Below are positions 14,507 to 22,960 of a DNA stretch of 64,000 nt, one piece after another. Origin of the DNA: Achromobacter sp. RTa. GTDB lineage: Bacteria; Pseudomonadota; Gammaproteobacteria; Burkholderiales; Burkholderiaceae_B. The DNA lies in the NCBI RefSeq assembly GCF_000757485.1, contig NZ_JPYO01000029.1, forward strand, positions 101,512 to 165,511, written 5' to 3'. Under the pieces are notes generated by a model. The model saw only the letters and a list, made by a program, of their open reading frames with translations. It did not search any database and was not told the DNA's origin. The translations under genes were made by a program, and so were the position numbers. How positions within the stretch are numbered: position 1 is the stretch's first letter; the number at the start of each line of letters is the position of its first letter.

Positions 14507-15061
14507 ATGAACATCGTTTATAGTCAATTGATCGAACGGGAGCGCAGCCGAATAGAGGCCCTGCGCAGGCGTATTGCTCACCATGAGCAACGCATCCGAA
14601 CCATTGAAGAACTCGCTGCTGAAGACGACGAAAATGACTCGCCGCCCGATCAGTCCGCTGCGTCGCCCGGTTCTGCGACCATGATTTCGCCGCCGGATGA
14701 TCGAGAGCAGCAAGGAGGCAATGCTCCGGTCGACTTGCAGGCATCCCCCCGGTTGCCGTCAAGAATTTCCACTGCTTCCTTGAAAATACTGGCCTTTATC
14801 GGGCAGGAGGAAGGAGGAAAGACCCTTGATGAAGTGGTCTCCTATTCCGAAGAGCAAGGGCTCCGGCAGACTCGGAAGGACATCAGCTCGTTTGCCAACA
14901 TTTACCGGAACAAGTTTGGATTGTTGGATTCACCCGCACTTGGATTGTACCGTCTGACTGAACGCGGCATCGACTTCGTGCGCGAACGGTACAAACCTTC
15001 CGAGCAAGAGATCCCGGCGGAGGCCCAGACTGCTGCAACCGACAACAACGACCTGGCTTAA
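14507..15061 (+). CDS. Prophage protein with coiled coil and winged-helix-like C terminus
   Basis: A 184-residue protein. The first 45 residues form a charged coiled coil (IERERSRIEALRRRIAHHEQ), followed by an acidic, Pro/Ser-rich linker (about 46-90). The C-terminal region (about 90-165: ASLKILAFIGQEEGGKTLDEVV ... LGLYRLTERGIDFV) has the pattern of a winged helix. It has its own predicted promoter and lies nearest the attachment tRNA. It is far too short and lacks the R-H-R-Y residues to be a tyrosine integrase. Function unknown; a DNA-binding role is plausible. Confidence 0.6.
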   Translation: MNIVYSQLIERERSRIEALRRRIAHHEQRIRTIEELAAEDDENDSPPDQSAASPGSATMISPPDDREQQGGNAPVDLQASPRLPSRISTASLKILAFIGQEEGGKTLDEVVSYSEEQGLRQTRKDISSFANIYRNKFGLLDSPALGLYRLTERGIDFVRERYKPSEQEIPAEAQTAATDNNDLA

Positions 15062-15092
15062 GGTCTAAACAACAAACTAAAGGAGGGCGTTT

Positions 15093-15113
15093 ATGCTCAG
15101 TTGGTACAAATAA
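15093..15113 (+). CDS. Possible six-codon leader peptide (MLSWYK)
   Basis: AAAGGAGG at 15080-15087 is an almost perfect ribosome-binding site, placed 6 nt before an ATG whose frame encodes only MLSWYK before TAA. A strong hairpin begins 6 nt after the stop. The arrangement resembles a translated leader ahead of an attenuator for the 15269-15394 gene. Confidence 0.4.
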   Translation: MLSWYK

Positions 15114-15118
15114 GCGAA

Positions 15119-15155
15119 AAGCCCTTAGGGGGTTGGATCCCTAAGAGCTTCTCTT
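15119..15155 (+). terminator. Hairpin after the leader: terminator or attenuator
   Basis: CTTAGGG (15124-15130) pairs with CCCTAAG (15139-15145), and AAGC with GCTT extends the stem across one mismatch. The 3' flank CTCTTGG is only moderately T-rich, so it may be an attenuator or the 3' boundary of the 14507 transcript. Confidence 0.5.
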
Positions 15156-15268
15156 GGTGTCGGCGGCGCGCCGAGTACCCATGTCTTTAGCCAGACGGGG
15201 TTAGTCTACCTTTACCGAAAGGTAAGGGCAAGTGCCGCCGGCGTTTTCAACCTGCTTAGGAGAACGCC

Positions 15269-15394
15269 ATGCGCATTTGCATGTATCCTAAAGCGGTTCG
15301 TGTTCGTCCGTATGTTCGCTACCGATTTGATCGGTGGGAACATGTCTGCGAACATTGCCGCTCGCACCCCGGACAAGGTAACTTGTTCGATTAA
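15269..15394 (+). CDS. 41-residue CxxC microprotein
   Basis: An ATG at 15269 preceded by AGGAG 6 nt upstream opens a 41-codon frame beginning MRICMYPKAVRVRPYVRYRF. The C-terminal part VCEHCRSHPGQGNLFD carries a CxxC that, with the nearby His residues, could bind metal. It is followed 8 nt later by a strong terminator, as expected of a real short gene. Small basic CxxC proteins are common near the ends of prophages, but I do not recognise a named family. Confidence 0.55.
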   Translation: MRICMYPKAVRVRPYVRYRFDRWEHVCEHCRSHPGQGNLFD

Positions 15395-15402
15395 GTAGTC
15401 TG

Positions 15403-15435
15403 AAGCCCTGGGGCCTGCGCCCTAGGGCTTTTTCT
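15403..15435 (+). terminator. Strong rho-independent terminator
   Basis: AAGCCCT pairs with AGGGCTT (15403-15409 with 15424-15430), followed by five T residues. Ends the microprotein transcript. Confidence 0.8.
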
Positions 15436-15700
15436 TGGATCTTAGTTCCGCACCCACTGCCCGCCTCATCATCCCGCAACCTGGTGCCAGCCCAGACGAC
15501 CTGTCCTAGCACCCGTGCAGGATGACCGCTCCCAGCAGTAGCGATGATCCGGCTAGACCCTGCCCCCATTTGAGCGTGTCGCCCCGGCAGTCTTCACGGC
15601 TATCTTGAGACGCGAACAGAGCATAGTGTAGAAGTGAAATCTGCTCGAACTGCACCCCTGCCGACCGGTTGCCCCATAAGTTGCCCCACAGCGTCGAAAA
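15436..15700. other. Gene-free prophage end next to the attachment tRNA
   Basis: About 265 bp between the last prophage terminator and the tRNA-Pro terminator. Short frames exist on the minus strand but none has a ribosome-binding site or recognisable product. No integrase is present. Confidence 0.4.
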
Positions 15701-15746
15701 TGACAAAGGCCGTTAGTGAACACTATCACTAACGGCCTTGATTTTA
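15701..15746 (-). terminator. Perfect 11-bp hairpin after tRNA-Pro (bidirectional terminator)
   Basis: GGCCGTTAGTG (15708-15718) and CACTAACGGCC (15727-15737) form a perfect stem with an 8-nt loop. Read leftward it ends with TTTGTCATTTT; read rightward with TTGATTTTATT. It begins 11 bp past the tRNA-Pro CCA and probably terminates the tRNA transcript in both the integrated and empty states. Confidence 0.75.
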
Positions 15747-15747
15747 T

Positions 15748-15824
15748 TGGTCGGGGCGGTGGGATTCGAACTCACGACCCTCTGCTCCCAAAGCAGATGC
15801 GCTACCAGGCTGCGCTACGCCCCG
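15748..15824 (-). tRNA. tRNA-Pro(UGG), probable prophage attachment gene
   Basis: A 77-nt cloverleaf on the minus strand: acceptor CGGGGCG/CGCCCCG, discriminator A, encoded CCA, anticodon stem-loop CTGCT-TTGGGAG-CAG giving UGG, and T-loop TTCGAAT. The 3' end faces the prophage, the usual orientation when a phage integrates into the 3' end of a tRNA and restores it. The other attachment site lies outside the window, so the att core cannot be delimited. Confidence 0.92.
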
Positions 15825-16082
15825 AAGGGTGGCAACTATACCAGATACTGGCCGGCCGTCCCCGCCCTACGCCCCATTTGGTCCGGCGCGCCGGACCGGT
15901 CTAGCCCTGATTGACACCTATATATTTCAAGCCTAAATTAAATACGGCCTTCCGACGGTGTGGGGAATTGCCGCCAGGGGCTAGCCGCGACGCCTATCGC
16001 CCTGAGTCTGCGCGCCGGAGCGTCTTGCAGTCCGCCAGCGGGCGCCGCTGGCGCAACCCAATAAACACTCATCGGGAAACTC

Positions 16083-17435
16083 ATGGCAAACGCCTCCGCT
16101 CCATCCGCCTGGGCCACGCCAGCGCGGACCACCCATACCGTGCTCTTTGTCTGCTGGCTGGCCATCCTGTTCGAAGGCTACGACGTCGGCGTGATGGGCG
16201 CCGTGCTGCCCGCGCTAGCCGAAGACAAGAACTGGGCCCTCAGCCCGATACAGCTGGGCGTGCTGGGCAGCTACGCGCTGGCCGGCATGTTCGTGGGCTC
16301 GTTCGCCGTGGGCACGCTGAGCGACCTGCTGGGCCGCCGGCGCATGCTGCTGGCCTGCGTCACCCTCTTCTCGCTGACGATGATCGGCGCAGCCTGGGCG
16401 CCCACGCCCGGCTGGTTCGGCGCGTTCCGCTTCATCGGCGGCCTGGGGCTGGGCGGCGTGATTCCCGCCGCGGCGGCACTGACCATCGAATATTCGCCGC
16501 CGGCCAGGCGCGGCTTCAACTATGGCGTGATGTATTCGGGATATTCGCTTGGGATCCTGTGCGCCGCCGCCGTGGCCATGGCCCTGCTCAGCCACTGGGG
16601 CTGGCGCGCGGTCATCGCGGTGGGCGCCCTGCCCCTGGTGCTCGTGCCGCTGCTGGCGCGGCTGCTGCCCGAATCGCTGGAATACCTGCTCGCCAAGGGC
16701 GACGAGGCCGGCGCGCGGGCGCAGGCGCAACGCCTGGGCATTCCGTCGCTGGACGCTTTCCGGCCGCGCGAGGTGGCCGGCGCCAAGTCCACCTGGCGCG
16801 ACGTGATGGCGGCGGTGTTCGCCCCGCGCCACCTGCGTGCCACCTTGTGCTTCTGGGGCGCCCTGTTCCTGGGCATGATGCTGGTATACGGCCTGAACAC
16901 CTGGCTGCCGCAGATCATGCGCAAGAACGGCTACGACCTGGGATCCAGCATTTCCTTCCTGCTGGTGTTCAGCCTGGCCTCGGCCATCGGCGGCCTGGTG
17001 CTGGGCCGGTTCGCCGACAGGACCGAACCGCGCAGGATCGTAGCGCTGTTCTACCTGGCCGGCGCCGCCGGCATCTATTGCCTGACCTACAACAACCCGC
17101 TGGCGGTGAACTATCTGTGGGTGGCGCTGGCCGGCATCGGCAGCATTTCCTCGTCGCTGATCCTGACCGGCTACCTGGCGGGCTATTATCCGGCCCATGC
17201 GCGCGGCGCCGCCACCGGCTGGGCGCTTTCCTTCGCCCGCATCGGCGCGATGAGCGGCCCCATCGTGGGCGGATACCTGGCCGGGCTGCAATTGCCGCTG
17301 GCCTGGAACTTCATCGTTTTCTCGTGCGCGGCCATGCTGGCGGCGGTGCTGGTCCTGCTGATTCCCGCCCGTTATGACGCCAGCGGCAAGGAAGCGTCTG
17401 CAACTGGTTCCAGGCAGGCCTTGCAGCGGCCATAG
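16083..17435 (+). CDS. MFS transporter, AAHS (aromatic acid:H+ symporter) type
   Basis: A 450-residue inner-membrane protein with about 12 predicted helices. The first helix carries FEGYDVGVMGAVLP (about 30-43), matching the DGYD signature of the AAHS family (PcaK/BenK type). The loop 2-3 motif GTLSDLLGRRR follows and the PESLEYLLAKG segment precedes the central loop. Such proteins import aromatic or related acids with protons. It is the first chromosomal gene after tRNA-Pro, separated by about 250 bp in which I see nothing else. Its substrate may be linked to the CoA ligase gene that converges on it, but that is inference. Confidence 0.82.
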   Translation: MANASAPSAWATPARTTHTVLFVCWLAILFEGYDVGVMGAVLPALAEDKNWALSPIQLGVLGSYALAGMFVGSFAVGTLSDLLGRRRMLLACVTLFSLTMIGAAWAPTPGWFGAFRFIGGLGLGGVIPAAAALTIEYSPPARRGFNYGVMYSGYSLGILCAAAVAMALLSHWGWRAVIAVGALPLVLVPLLARLLPESLEYLLAKGDEAGARAQAQRLGIPSLDAFRPREVAGAKSTWRDVMAAVFAPRHLRATLCFWGALFLGMMLVYGLNTWLPQIMRKNGYDLGSSISFLLVFSLASAIGGLVLGRFADRTEPRRIVALFYLAGAAGIYCLTYNNPLAVNYLWVALAGIGSISSSLILTGYLAGYYPAHARGAATGWALSFARIGAMSGPIVGGYLAGLQLPLAWNFIVFSCAAMLAAVLVLLIPARYDASGKEASATGSRQALQRP

Positions 17436-17516
17436 GCATCGGAATCTGAGGAAACCCGCTGCCGTGGTGGCGCAAATGCCCGCTTTGCGCCACCCTCGAC
17501 GCCGCCGGCAAAAGGC

Positions 17517-19055
17517 CTAGCTCGGCATCGGCTCGACGGCGCAGCGCTTTTTCAATTCGCCTTTAAGCACTTTCCCCGTAGCGTTCTTGGGCAGGCTGTC
17601 CATGAATACATAGCGCTTCGGTCGCTTGAAGCGCGCCATGCAGGCCAGGCAAAGCGCGTTCAGTTCGTCGGCGCCGACCGGCTCCAATGCGACCACGACC
17701 GCCACCACCGACTCCCCCCATTCGGGGTCCGGCGCGCCAATGACGGATACTTCCCGCACTCGCGGATGGCGCAGCAACACCTCCTCCACTTCCCGCGGAT
17801 ATATGTTCGTGCCGCCGCTGATGATCACGTCTTTGGATCTGTCCTTCAAATGCAACAGCCCGCGATCGTCGATCAGGCCGACATCGCCAGTCTGCAACGC
17901 GCCCCCCGCCAGCGCCTGCGCGCTGGCCTCGTCATTGCGCCAATAGCCTTGCATGACGGTGGGGCTGCGGACGGTGACCTCGCCCACCTCTCCTGGCGGC
18001 AAGGGCCGCCCCTGCTCATCCACGATGTCGATATCCACTGAAGTCTGCGCATAGCCTACCGAAGCCAGCAGATCGTCGTCGCGCAGCGCGACGGCCTGAC
18101 CGATGACGTGCGCCGGCAACGCGGAAATCGTCATCGGCGTCTCGCCCTGGCCATACATCTGGGCAATGCGGGGGCCGAAGCACCGCACGGCGGCCTTGAT
18201 GTCCTCCACATAGAACGGAGCGCCACCCGCGAAAATGCATCGCAATCCCGGCAATGCCGGATCCGCGTTGCCGGCGTGCTGCAGCATGCGTGTGATCATG
18301 GTTGGCGCGGCGAAAAAACTGGCTCGCTCGTAATGGCCAAGCAAGGAAAAAAGTTCGGACTCGTCAAACCCGCCGCTATCCGGAACAAGCTGCAGGCCGC
18401 CGCGCATCCAGTAGGGCACGCCGTACAGACCGCTGCCGTGGGACATGGGCGCGGCATGGATCAACACGTCGGTTTCGTCGATGGCCAGCATGTCGCATTG
18501 GAAGTTCATCGCCATCGCGACCAGGTTGGCATGACTGAGCTTGACGCCTTTGGGCTTGCCCGTCGTGCCGCTGGTATAGAACAGCCACGCCAGTTCATGC
18601 CCGCCGTCGATGACCGTAGCGTCCGGCGCCGGCGTGCCCACGCCTGCGGACAGCCATTGCTGCGACCCGACATCGACAATCTGCAGGTCCCGGCCGCGAG
18701 CGCTTGCCTGGCGCAGTTCGTCCGCCCCGTCGCCCTGCACCAGGCAAAGCCTGGCCTGCGAGTCCTCCAGGACATAGGCGGTCTCCGTGGGGTGCAGCTT
18801 GCAATTGATCGGCACCGCGCACAGCCTCGCATGCCAGATCGCAAGCATTGCTTCGGCATACTCAACCGAGTTCTTCATTGCCAGCGCTACGCGGTCGCCT
18901 GGCCGCAGGCCAAGCCCGGCCTGCAGCCAATGCGCCAGGGCCCGCACGCGCCTGTCGAGTTCCAGGTAGGTAAGCGCTGGCGCCTTGCCCTGCGCCAGCG
19001 CGGGGCGCGCGCCGAACATCCGGACGCTGCGCTGAAAAAGCCGACTTAGATGCAT
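17517..19055 (-). CDS. AMP-binding acyl-CoA ligase-like enzyme
   Basis: A 512-residue member of the adenylate-forming superfamily. The P-loop-like motif YTSGTTGKPKG is at residues 160-170. YGQGETPM (about 300) supplies the adenine-binding region, LKDRSKDVIISGGTNIYP marks the hinge, and PKNATGKVLKGEL near the C terminus carries the catalytic lysine. The family activates carboxylic acids with ATP and transfers them to CoA. It lies 20 bp downstream of an ACS-type transporter gene on the same strand, suggesting uptake followed by activation of an organic acid. The exact substrate cannot be read from the sequence. Confidence 0.85.
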   Translation of the reverse strand: MHLSRLFQRSVRMFGARPALAQGKAPALTYLELDRRVRALAHWLQAGLGLRPGDRVALAMKNSVEYAEAMLAIWHARLCAVPINCKLHPTETAYVLEDSQARLCLVQGDGADELRQASARGRDLQIVDVGSQQWLSAGVGTPAPDATVIDGGHELAWLFYTSGTTGKPKGVKLSHANLVAMAMNFQCDMLAIDETDVLIHAAPMSHGSGLYGVPYWMRGGLQLVPDSGGFDESELFSLLGHYERASFFAAPTMITRMLQHAGNADPALPGLRCIFAGGAPFYVEDIKAAVRCFGPRIAQMYGQGETPMTISALPAHVIGQAVALRDDDLLASVGYAQTSVDIDIVDEQGRPLPPGEVGEVTVRSPTVMQGYWRNDEASAQALAGGALQTGDVGLIDDRGLLHLKDRSKDVIISGGTNIYPREVEEVLLRHPRVREVSVIGAPDPEWGESVVAVVVALEPVGADELNALCLACMARFKRPKRYVFMDSLPKNATGKVLKGELKKRCAVEPMPS

Positions 19056-19074
19056 AACTGTCTCTTTATTCCGA

Positions 19075-20421
19075 TCACTTGGTAACGGTCGCCAGTTCTC
19101 CGGCGGGCGTATGGCCCGGCTCGCTGCGCCGGGCCATCACCGTCACGAACGCGTAGATGATGACGCCGTACAAAGTCACCATGGCTGCCAGCACGCACAT
19201 GCTGGCAGCATAATTGCCGAAGTAGTCCTTGGTCCAACCGGTCAGGTAGGGGCCCACAAAACCCCCAAGATTGCCCACGGAGTTGACCAGGGCAATGCCG
19301 GCCGCGGCTGCGGCTCCGGTCAGGAACATGGAAGGCAATGGCCAGAACAGGATATTGGAAGACAATATGCCGGCGGCGCTTACGCATATTCCCACCATGG
19401 CCAGCACCGGCGAGGCGGCCAGGCCGGCCGTCACCAGGCCGATCGCCCCCAGGCAGGCGGGCACCAGCACGTGCAGGCGCCGCTCGCCGGTGCGATCCGA
19501 GTGCCGCGCGTTGAAAACCATCGCAATGCCCGCGCACAAATAGGGAACCGCAGTGAGCAGGCCCGCCTGCGTGTTGCTCAGGCCGCCGAACCCCTTGATG
19601 ATCTGGGGCATCCACAGTGTGATGCCGAAGAGAGCAGTGATATTGCAGAAAATCGCAAAGCACAGCAGCAGCACCTTGCCGTTCATCAGGGCTTCCCATA
19701 CGCCATAGCGCCGCACGCATTCCTTGGCGCGCCGTTCCTGCTCAAGCGTGCGCACCAGCCAATCCCGTTGCTCGGGTTTCAGCCACGTCGCGTTCCCAGG
19801 GCCATTGGAGAGCAGGAAAAAGGCGAAAACGCCCACGACGACGGCCATGCCTCCTTCCACCAGGAACATCCATTGCCAGCCCGCCAGGCCGACGAAACCA
19901 TCCATGGCCACGAGAATGCCAGTCGACATGGGCGCGCCGATCAGCACTGCGATGGGCAGGCCAAGAATGAAGATTGCGGTCGCCCCTCCCAGCGTCCTGG
20001 CGGGAAACCAGGTGCTCAGATACAGCACGATGCCTGGAAAGAAGCCGGCTTCCGCCACGCCCAACAGGAACCGCATGACGTAGAACGAATACTCGCCTTG
20101 CACGAAGGCAAAGCCCGCCGATATGAGGCCCCAGCTCACCATGATCCGAGCTATCCAGATACGTGCGCCGACCCGGTTCAGGATCAGGTTGCTGGGAACT
20201 TCGAAAATGAAATACCCGATGGAAAAGATGCCGGCGCCCAGTCCGTAGACCGTTGCGCTGAAGCCCAGGTCGCCGTTCATGTGCAATGCGGCAAAACCCA
20301 CGTTCACCCGATCCAGAAAGGCGACGATGTAGCAAAGCACCAAAAAGGGCAGAATGCGCCATAGCAGCCGGCGCACGGTTTCATCGGCAACGCGCTGCGT
20401 GCCTTGTGTCGTGGCATTCAT
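19075..20421 (-). CDS. MFS transporter, ACS (anion:cation symporter) type
   Basis: A 448-residue inner-membrane protein with about 12 helices. The N terminus (LLWRILPFLVLCYIVAFLDR-VNVGFAALHM) and the loop RVGARIWIARIMVSWGLIS are characteristic of ACS-family organic anion transporters (phthalate, galactonate, tartrate type). It lies between the class II aldolase gene upstream and the AMP-ligase gene downstream, all leftward, so the three are probably one catabolic unit. Substrate unknown. Confidence 0.82.
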   Translation of the reverse strand: MNATTQGTQRVADETVRRLLWRILPFLVLCYIVAFLDRVNVGFAALHMNGDLGFSATVYGLGAGIFSIGYFIFEVPSNLILNRVGARIWIARIMVSWGLISAGFAFVQGEYSFYVMRFLLGVAEAGFFPGIVLYLSTWFPARTLGGATAIFILGLPIAVLIGAPMSTGILVAMDGFVGLAGWQWMFLVEGGMAVVVGVFAFFLLSNGPGNATWLKPEQRDWLVRTLEQERRAKECVRRYGVWEALMNGKVLLLCFAIFCNITALFGITLWMPQIIKGFGGLSNTQAGLLTAVPYLCAGIAMVFNARHSDRTGERRLHVLVPACLGAIGLVTAGLAASPVLAMVGICVSAAGILSSNILFWPLPSMFLTGAAAAAGIALVNSVGNLGGFVGPYLTGWTKDYFGNYAASMCVLAAMVTLYGVIIYAFVTVMARRSEPGHTPAGELATVTK

Positions 20422-20494
20422 GTATTGTCTCCGTACTTGTTATGTTCTTTGTTTGATTTCGATAGGGAACTATGGGCGCTTCCGGGCGATGGCA

Positions 20495-21292
20495 TTAGTC
20501 CTTGTAGGAAGGATCCAGGCGGTCGAGCTTGCGCAGCATGGCGGGCCATTCGCGGTCTCCGGATGATTTCAGGTCATTGATCCATTGCGCCGCCGTCAAC
20601 GCGGCGAGGGCCTCATCAGGAACCCGCAGCGAGCGGTTCGAAGCCATGGCCTGCAGCTGTGTCCGCGCAGCCTTTTCGAGATAGAACATTTCGACGAAGG
20701 CGTGCCCCACGCTTCTGCCAACCGTCAAGGTCCCATGATTGCGCAGCACCAGCGCCGCATGGCTGCCCAGGTCGGCCACCAGGCGCTCGCGCTCGCCAAG
20801 GGTCAGGGCGATACCCTCGTAATCGTGATAGCCGATACGTCCGAAGAAACGCATCGCGTGCTGGGTCAGCGGCAGCAACCCCTCTTCCAGGACGGACAGC
20901 GCCATGCCCGCCTCGGTATGCAGATGCATGACGCAACCTGCGTCGGCGCGCGCCTCGTGAATCCCCCCGTGTATCACGAAGCCGGCGGCATTCGGACGGT
21001 AGGGCGAGTCGCCCACCACGCGGCCCTCCAGATCGATTTTCACCAGATTCGACGCCGTAATCTCCTCGAACCCGAGGCCCAGAGGGTTAACCAGGAAATG
21101 ATGTTCAGGCCCCGGCACCCGCGCCGATAGATGGGTGTAGATAAGGTCGTCCCAGCCCCAGAGCGCGCACAGGCGATACGCCGCGGCCAGATCCGTCCGG
21201 ATGGCCTGCTCCGGCGCGCTGAGCCCCGAGTCGTCGCCAATCCGCTCCATCGGCAACTCGAACGAGGAAAAAGTTGTGTCAGACTTCAGCAT
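20495..21292 (-). CDS. Class II aldolase/adducin family protein
   Basis: A 265-residue protein with the family's zinc-site histidines: VMHLHTEAG (about 121-129) and LRNHGTLTVG (about 183-192). The N-terminal part carries WDDLIYTHLSARVPG, typical of the FucA/AraD fold. The family includes fuculose-phosphate aldolase and ribulose-phosphate epimerases, but many members act on other hydroxy-acid substrates. It is divergent from the TetR gene, with a perfect palindrome in between, so it is a likely TetR target. Confidence 0.82.
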   Translation of the reverse strand: MLKSDTTFSSFELPMERIGDDSGLSAPEQAIRTDLAAAYRLCALWGWDDLIYTHLSARVPGPEHHFLVNPLGLGFEEITASNLVKIDLEGRVVGDSPYRPNAAGFVIHGGIHEARADAGCVMHLHTEAGMALSVLEEGLLPLTQHAMRFFGRIGYHDYEGIALTLGERERLVADLGSHAALVLRNHGTLTVGRSVGHAFVEMFYLEKAARTQLQAMASNRSLRVPDEALAALTAAQWINDLKSSGDREWPAMLRKLDRLDPSYKD

Positions 21293-21344
21293 TCCAGGCT
21301 TCCTTTGTGAGGATCGCAGCGGTCTTCCATGCCGCGCTTATTTA

Positions 21345-21364
21345 TAAACTAAACGTTTAGTTTA
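21345..21364. promoter_or_regulatory. 20-bp perfect palindrome, probable TetR operator
   Basis: TAAACTAAACGTTTAGTTTA is a perfect palindrome located 22 bp before the TetR start and 53 bp before the divergent aldolase start. Perfect inverted repeats between a TetR gene and its divergent neighbour are the usual operators of this family. Confidence 0.7.
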
Positions 21365-21385
21365 GTATTTAATAAGGACTTTTGA

Positions 21386-22027
21386 ATGTCAAGCACTTCC
21401 GTTCCCGTCGCCCCCCCGGCCCCCGCCCAGCGCGGGCGCAAGCGTAGCGTGCAGGCTGAAACCGCCGTGCTGGACGCGGCCTATCAAGTACTGCTCAAGG
21501 ACGGTTTGCAGGCGACGACGGTGGATGCGATTGCGGCGCAGGCCGGCGTCAGCAAGGCGACGATTTACAAGTGGTGGCCGAACCGGGCCGCGGTCATCAT
21601 GAGCGCGTTTCTGCGGGAAGCCGGCAAAGCCCTGCCCTATCCCGACGAAGTGCGCCTGGACAGCGTCTTCGCGCGCCTGCTTCAAATGGCCGAAGAATTC
21701 CACGGTCCGATCGGAACCATGATCAGCGCGCTGATCGCCGAAGGCCAGGCCGATCCGGAAATCGCCCAGGCCTTCCGCGACGGCTACATTTCCGCCCGCC
21801 GGCGGCAAGGCGTGGAAATCGTCAAGGCCGCGATCGCGAAAGGCCTGATCCGGGATGCGGACCCGGAGGTCGTGCTGGATGTGTTGTATGCGCCGCTCTA
21901 TTACCGGCTGCTGGTCGGACACCAACCGCTAAGCGCGGAATTCGTGCGCCAGCATGTGGACCTCGTCATGAACGGCCTGTCGACGACGCCAGGCGCCAAG
22001 CCTGCGCGCGCGCGCAAAAAAGCTTGA
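21386..22027 (+). CDS. TetR-family transcriptional regulator
   Basis: A 213-residue protein. The N-terminal TetR helix-turn-helix is at about residues 27-72 (AVLDAAYQVLLKDGLQATTVDAIAAQAGVSKATIYKWW), and an all-helical ligand-binding domain follows. AAGGA lies about 10 nt before the ATG. It is divergent from the aldolase-transporter-ligase block and followed 88 bp later by an SDR gene, so it probably controls both sides through the palindromes at 21345 and 22062. The ligand is probably the pathway substrate, which is not identified. Confidence 0.88.
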   Translation: MSSTSVPVAPPAPAQRGRKRSVQAETAVLDAAYQVLLKDGLQATTVDAIAAQAGVSKATIYKWWPNRAAVIMSAFLREAGKALPYPDEVRLDSVFARLLQMAEEFHGPIGTMISALIAEGQADPEIAQAFRDGYISARRRQGVEIVKAAIAKGLIRDADPEVVLDVLYAPLYYRLLVGHQPLSAEFVRQHVDLVMNGLSTTPGAKPARARKKA

Positions 22028-22061
22028 CACTCCGCCGGCCCTCCTGATTTACTGAACTAAT

Positions 22062-22078
22062 AGTTCAGAAATAAAACA
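22062..22078. promoter_or_regulatory. 17-bp palindrome upstream of the SDR gene
   Basis: CTGAACTAATAGTTCAG is a perfect inverted repeat around one central base, 37 bp before the SDR start. It shares the AACTA/TAGTT core with the 21345 palindrome and may be a second operator of the same TetR protein. Confidence 0.55.
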
Positions 22079-22114
22079 CCACCCGATCACGGGTGGACAT
22101 CGACGGAGGACGGA

Positions 22115-22939
22115 GTGCCGCAACCTATTTCGCAACGCCGTAGAGGCATACTTGCCGACAGGCGCGCTGCCGGCGCCGCCGTGCTGGTCACTGGCGCTGG
22201 AGGAGGCATAGGCCAGGCCGTCGCGCACCGGCTGCGGCAGGACGGATGGCAGGTCATCGCAACCGATCGCAGCGACGCCTCGCTGGAAAACCTGCGGCGA
22301 CACGGCGATCCCATGCTGCGATGCGTGGCCATGGATGTGAGCGATAGGTCCAGCATCGACCTCATGGCGGACAGTTTGCGCAAGGACGCAGCGGGAATCG
22401 CGGGCCTGGCGAATGTGGCGGGCGGGCTCCCGGACGTCAAGCCATTCCTCGATATGACCGACGCCGAACAGCGCCGGATCTGGGACGTCAACTACTTCGG
22501 CGCGCAGCAATGCATCCAGGCCTTCGCGCCGCTCATGATCGACGCCGGGGCAGGATCGATCGTAAACGTGACATCCATCAATGAGCTGCGCTCGTTGCCG
22601 CTGCACGCCTATGCGCCGTCCAAGGTCGCCCTGGGCGCCCTGACGCAACTGACCGCAGGAGAGTTTGGCCCCAAGGGTGTGCGGGTCAACGCTGTCGCGC
22701 CAGGCTTCACCCTGACGCCGATCTTTCGCGACAAACTGGACTCGGGCAAGCGCAGCGCCTCGGCCATCGAAGCGCACACCGCGATGGGCCGGCTGGTTGA
22801 AGTGGAAGAAATTGCATCCGTCATCAGCTTTCTGATGAGCGATGATTCCAGCGCGGTCACGGGCGCCAGCATCCCTGTCGATGCCGGCTGGCTGGCCACC
22901 TCCCATTGGATGAACTTCAGGGAGCTGGGCCAGCGCTGA
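22115..22939 (+). CDS. Short-chain dehydrogenase/reductase
   Basis: A 274-residue classical SDR starting with GTG, with GGAGG 5 nt upstream. The cofactor motif TGAGGGIG is at 26-33 and NVAGG at 100-104; the catalytic Ser154 (VTSIN) and YAPSK (Tyr166, Lys170) are present. The closing part (SAVTGASIPVDAGW) is typical. It oxidises or reduces an alcohol/ketone with NAD(P)(H). It belongs with the TetR-controlled cluster. Its 3' end converges on pstB with a 21-bp gap. Confidence 0.88.
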   Translation: MPQPISQRRRGILADRRAAGAAVLVTGAGGGIGQAVAHRLRQDGWQVIATDRSDASLENLRRHGDPMLRCVAMDVSDRSSIDLMADSLRKDAAGIAGLANVAGGLPDVKPFLDMTDAEQRRIWDVNYFGAQQCIQAFAPLMIDAGAGSIVNVTSINELRSLPLHAYAPSKVALGALTQLTAGEFGPKGVRVNAVAPGFTLTPIFRDKLDSGKRSASAIEAHTAMGRLVEVEEIASVISFLMSDDSSAVTGASIPVDAGWLATSHWMNFRELGQR

Positions 22940-22960
22940 CGATACGGGCGGCCTTCCGGA

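Noticed and set aside
14507..15061. Integrase near the attachment tRNA
   Set aside because: The 184-residue product has neither the tyrosine nor the serine recombinase catalytic motif.
15506..15706. Minus-strand frame with WGNLWGN as a possible integrase remnant
   Set aside because: No recombinase motif, no ribosome-binding site and a start inside the tRNA terminator hairpin.
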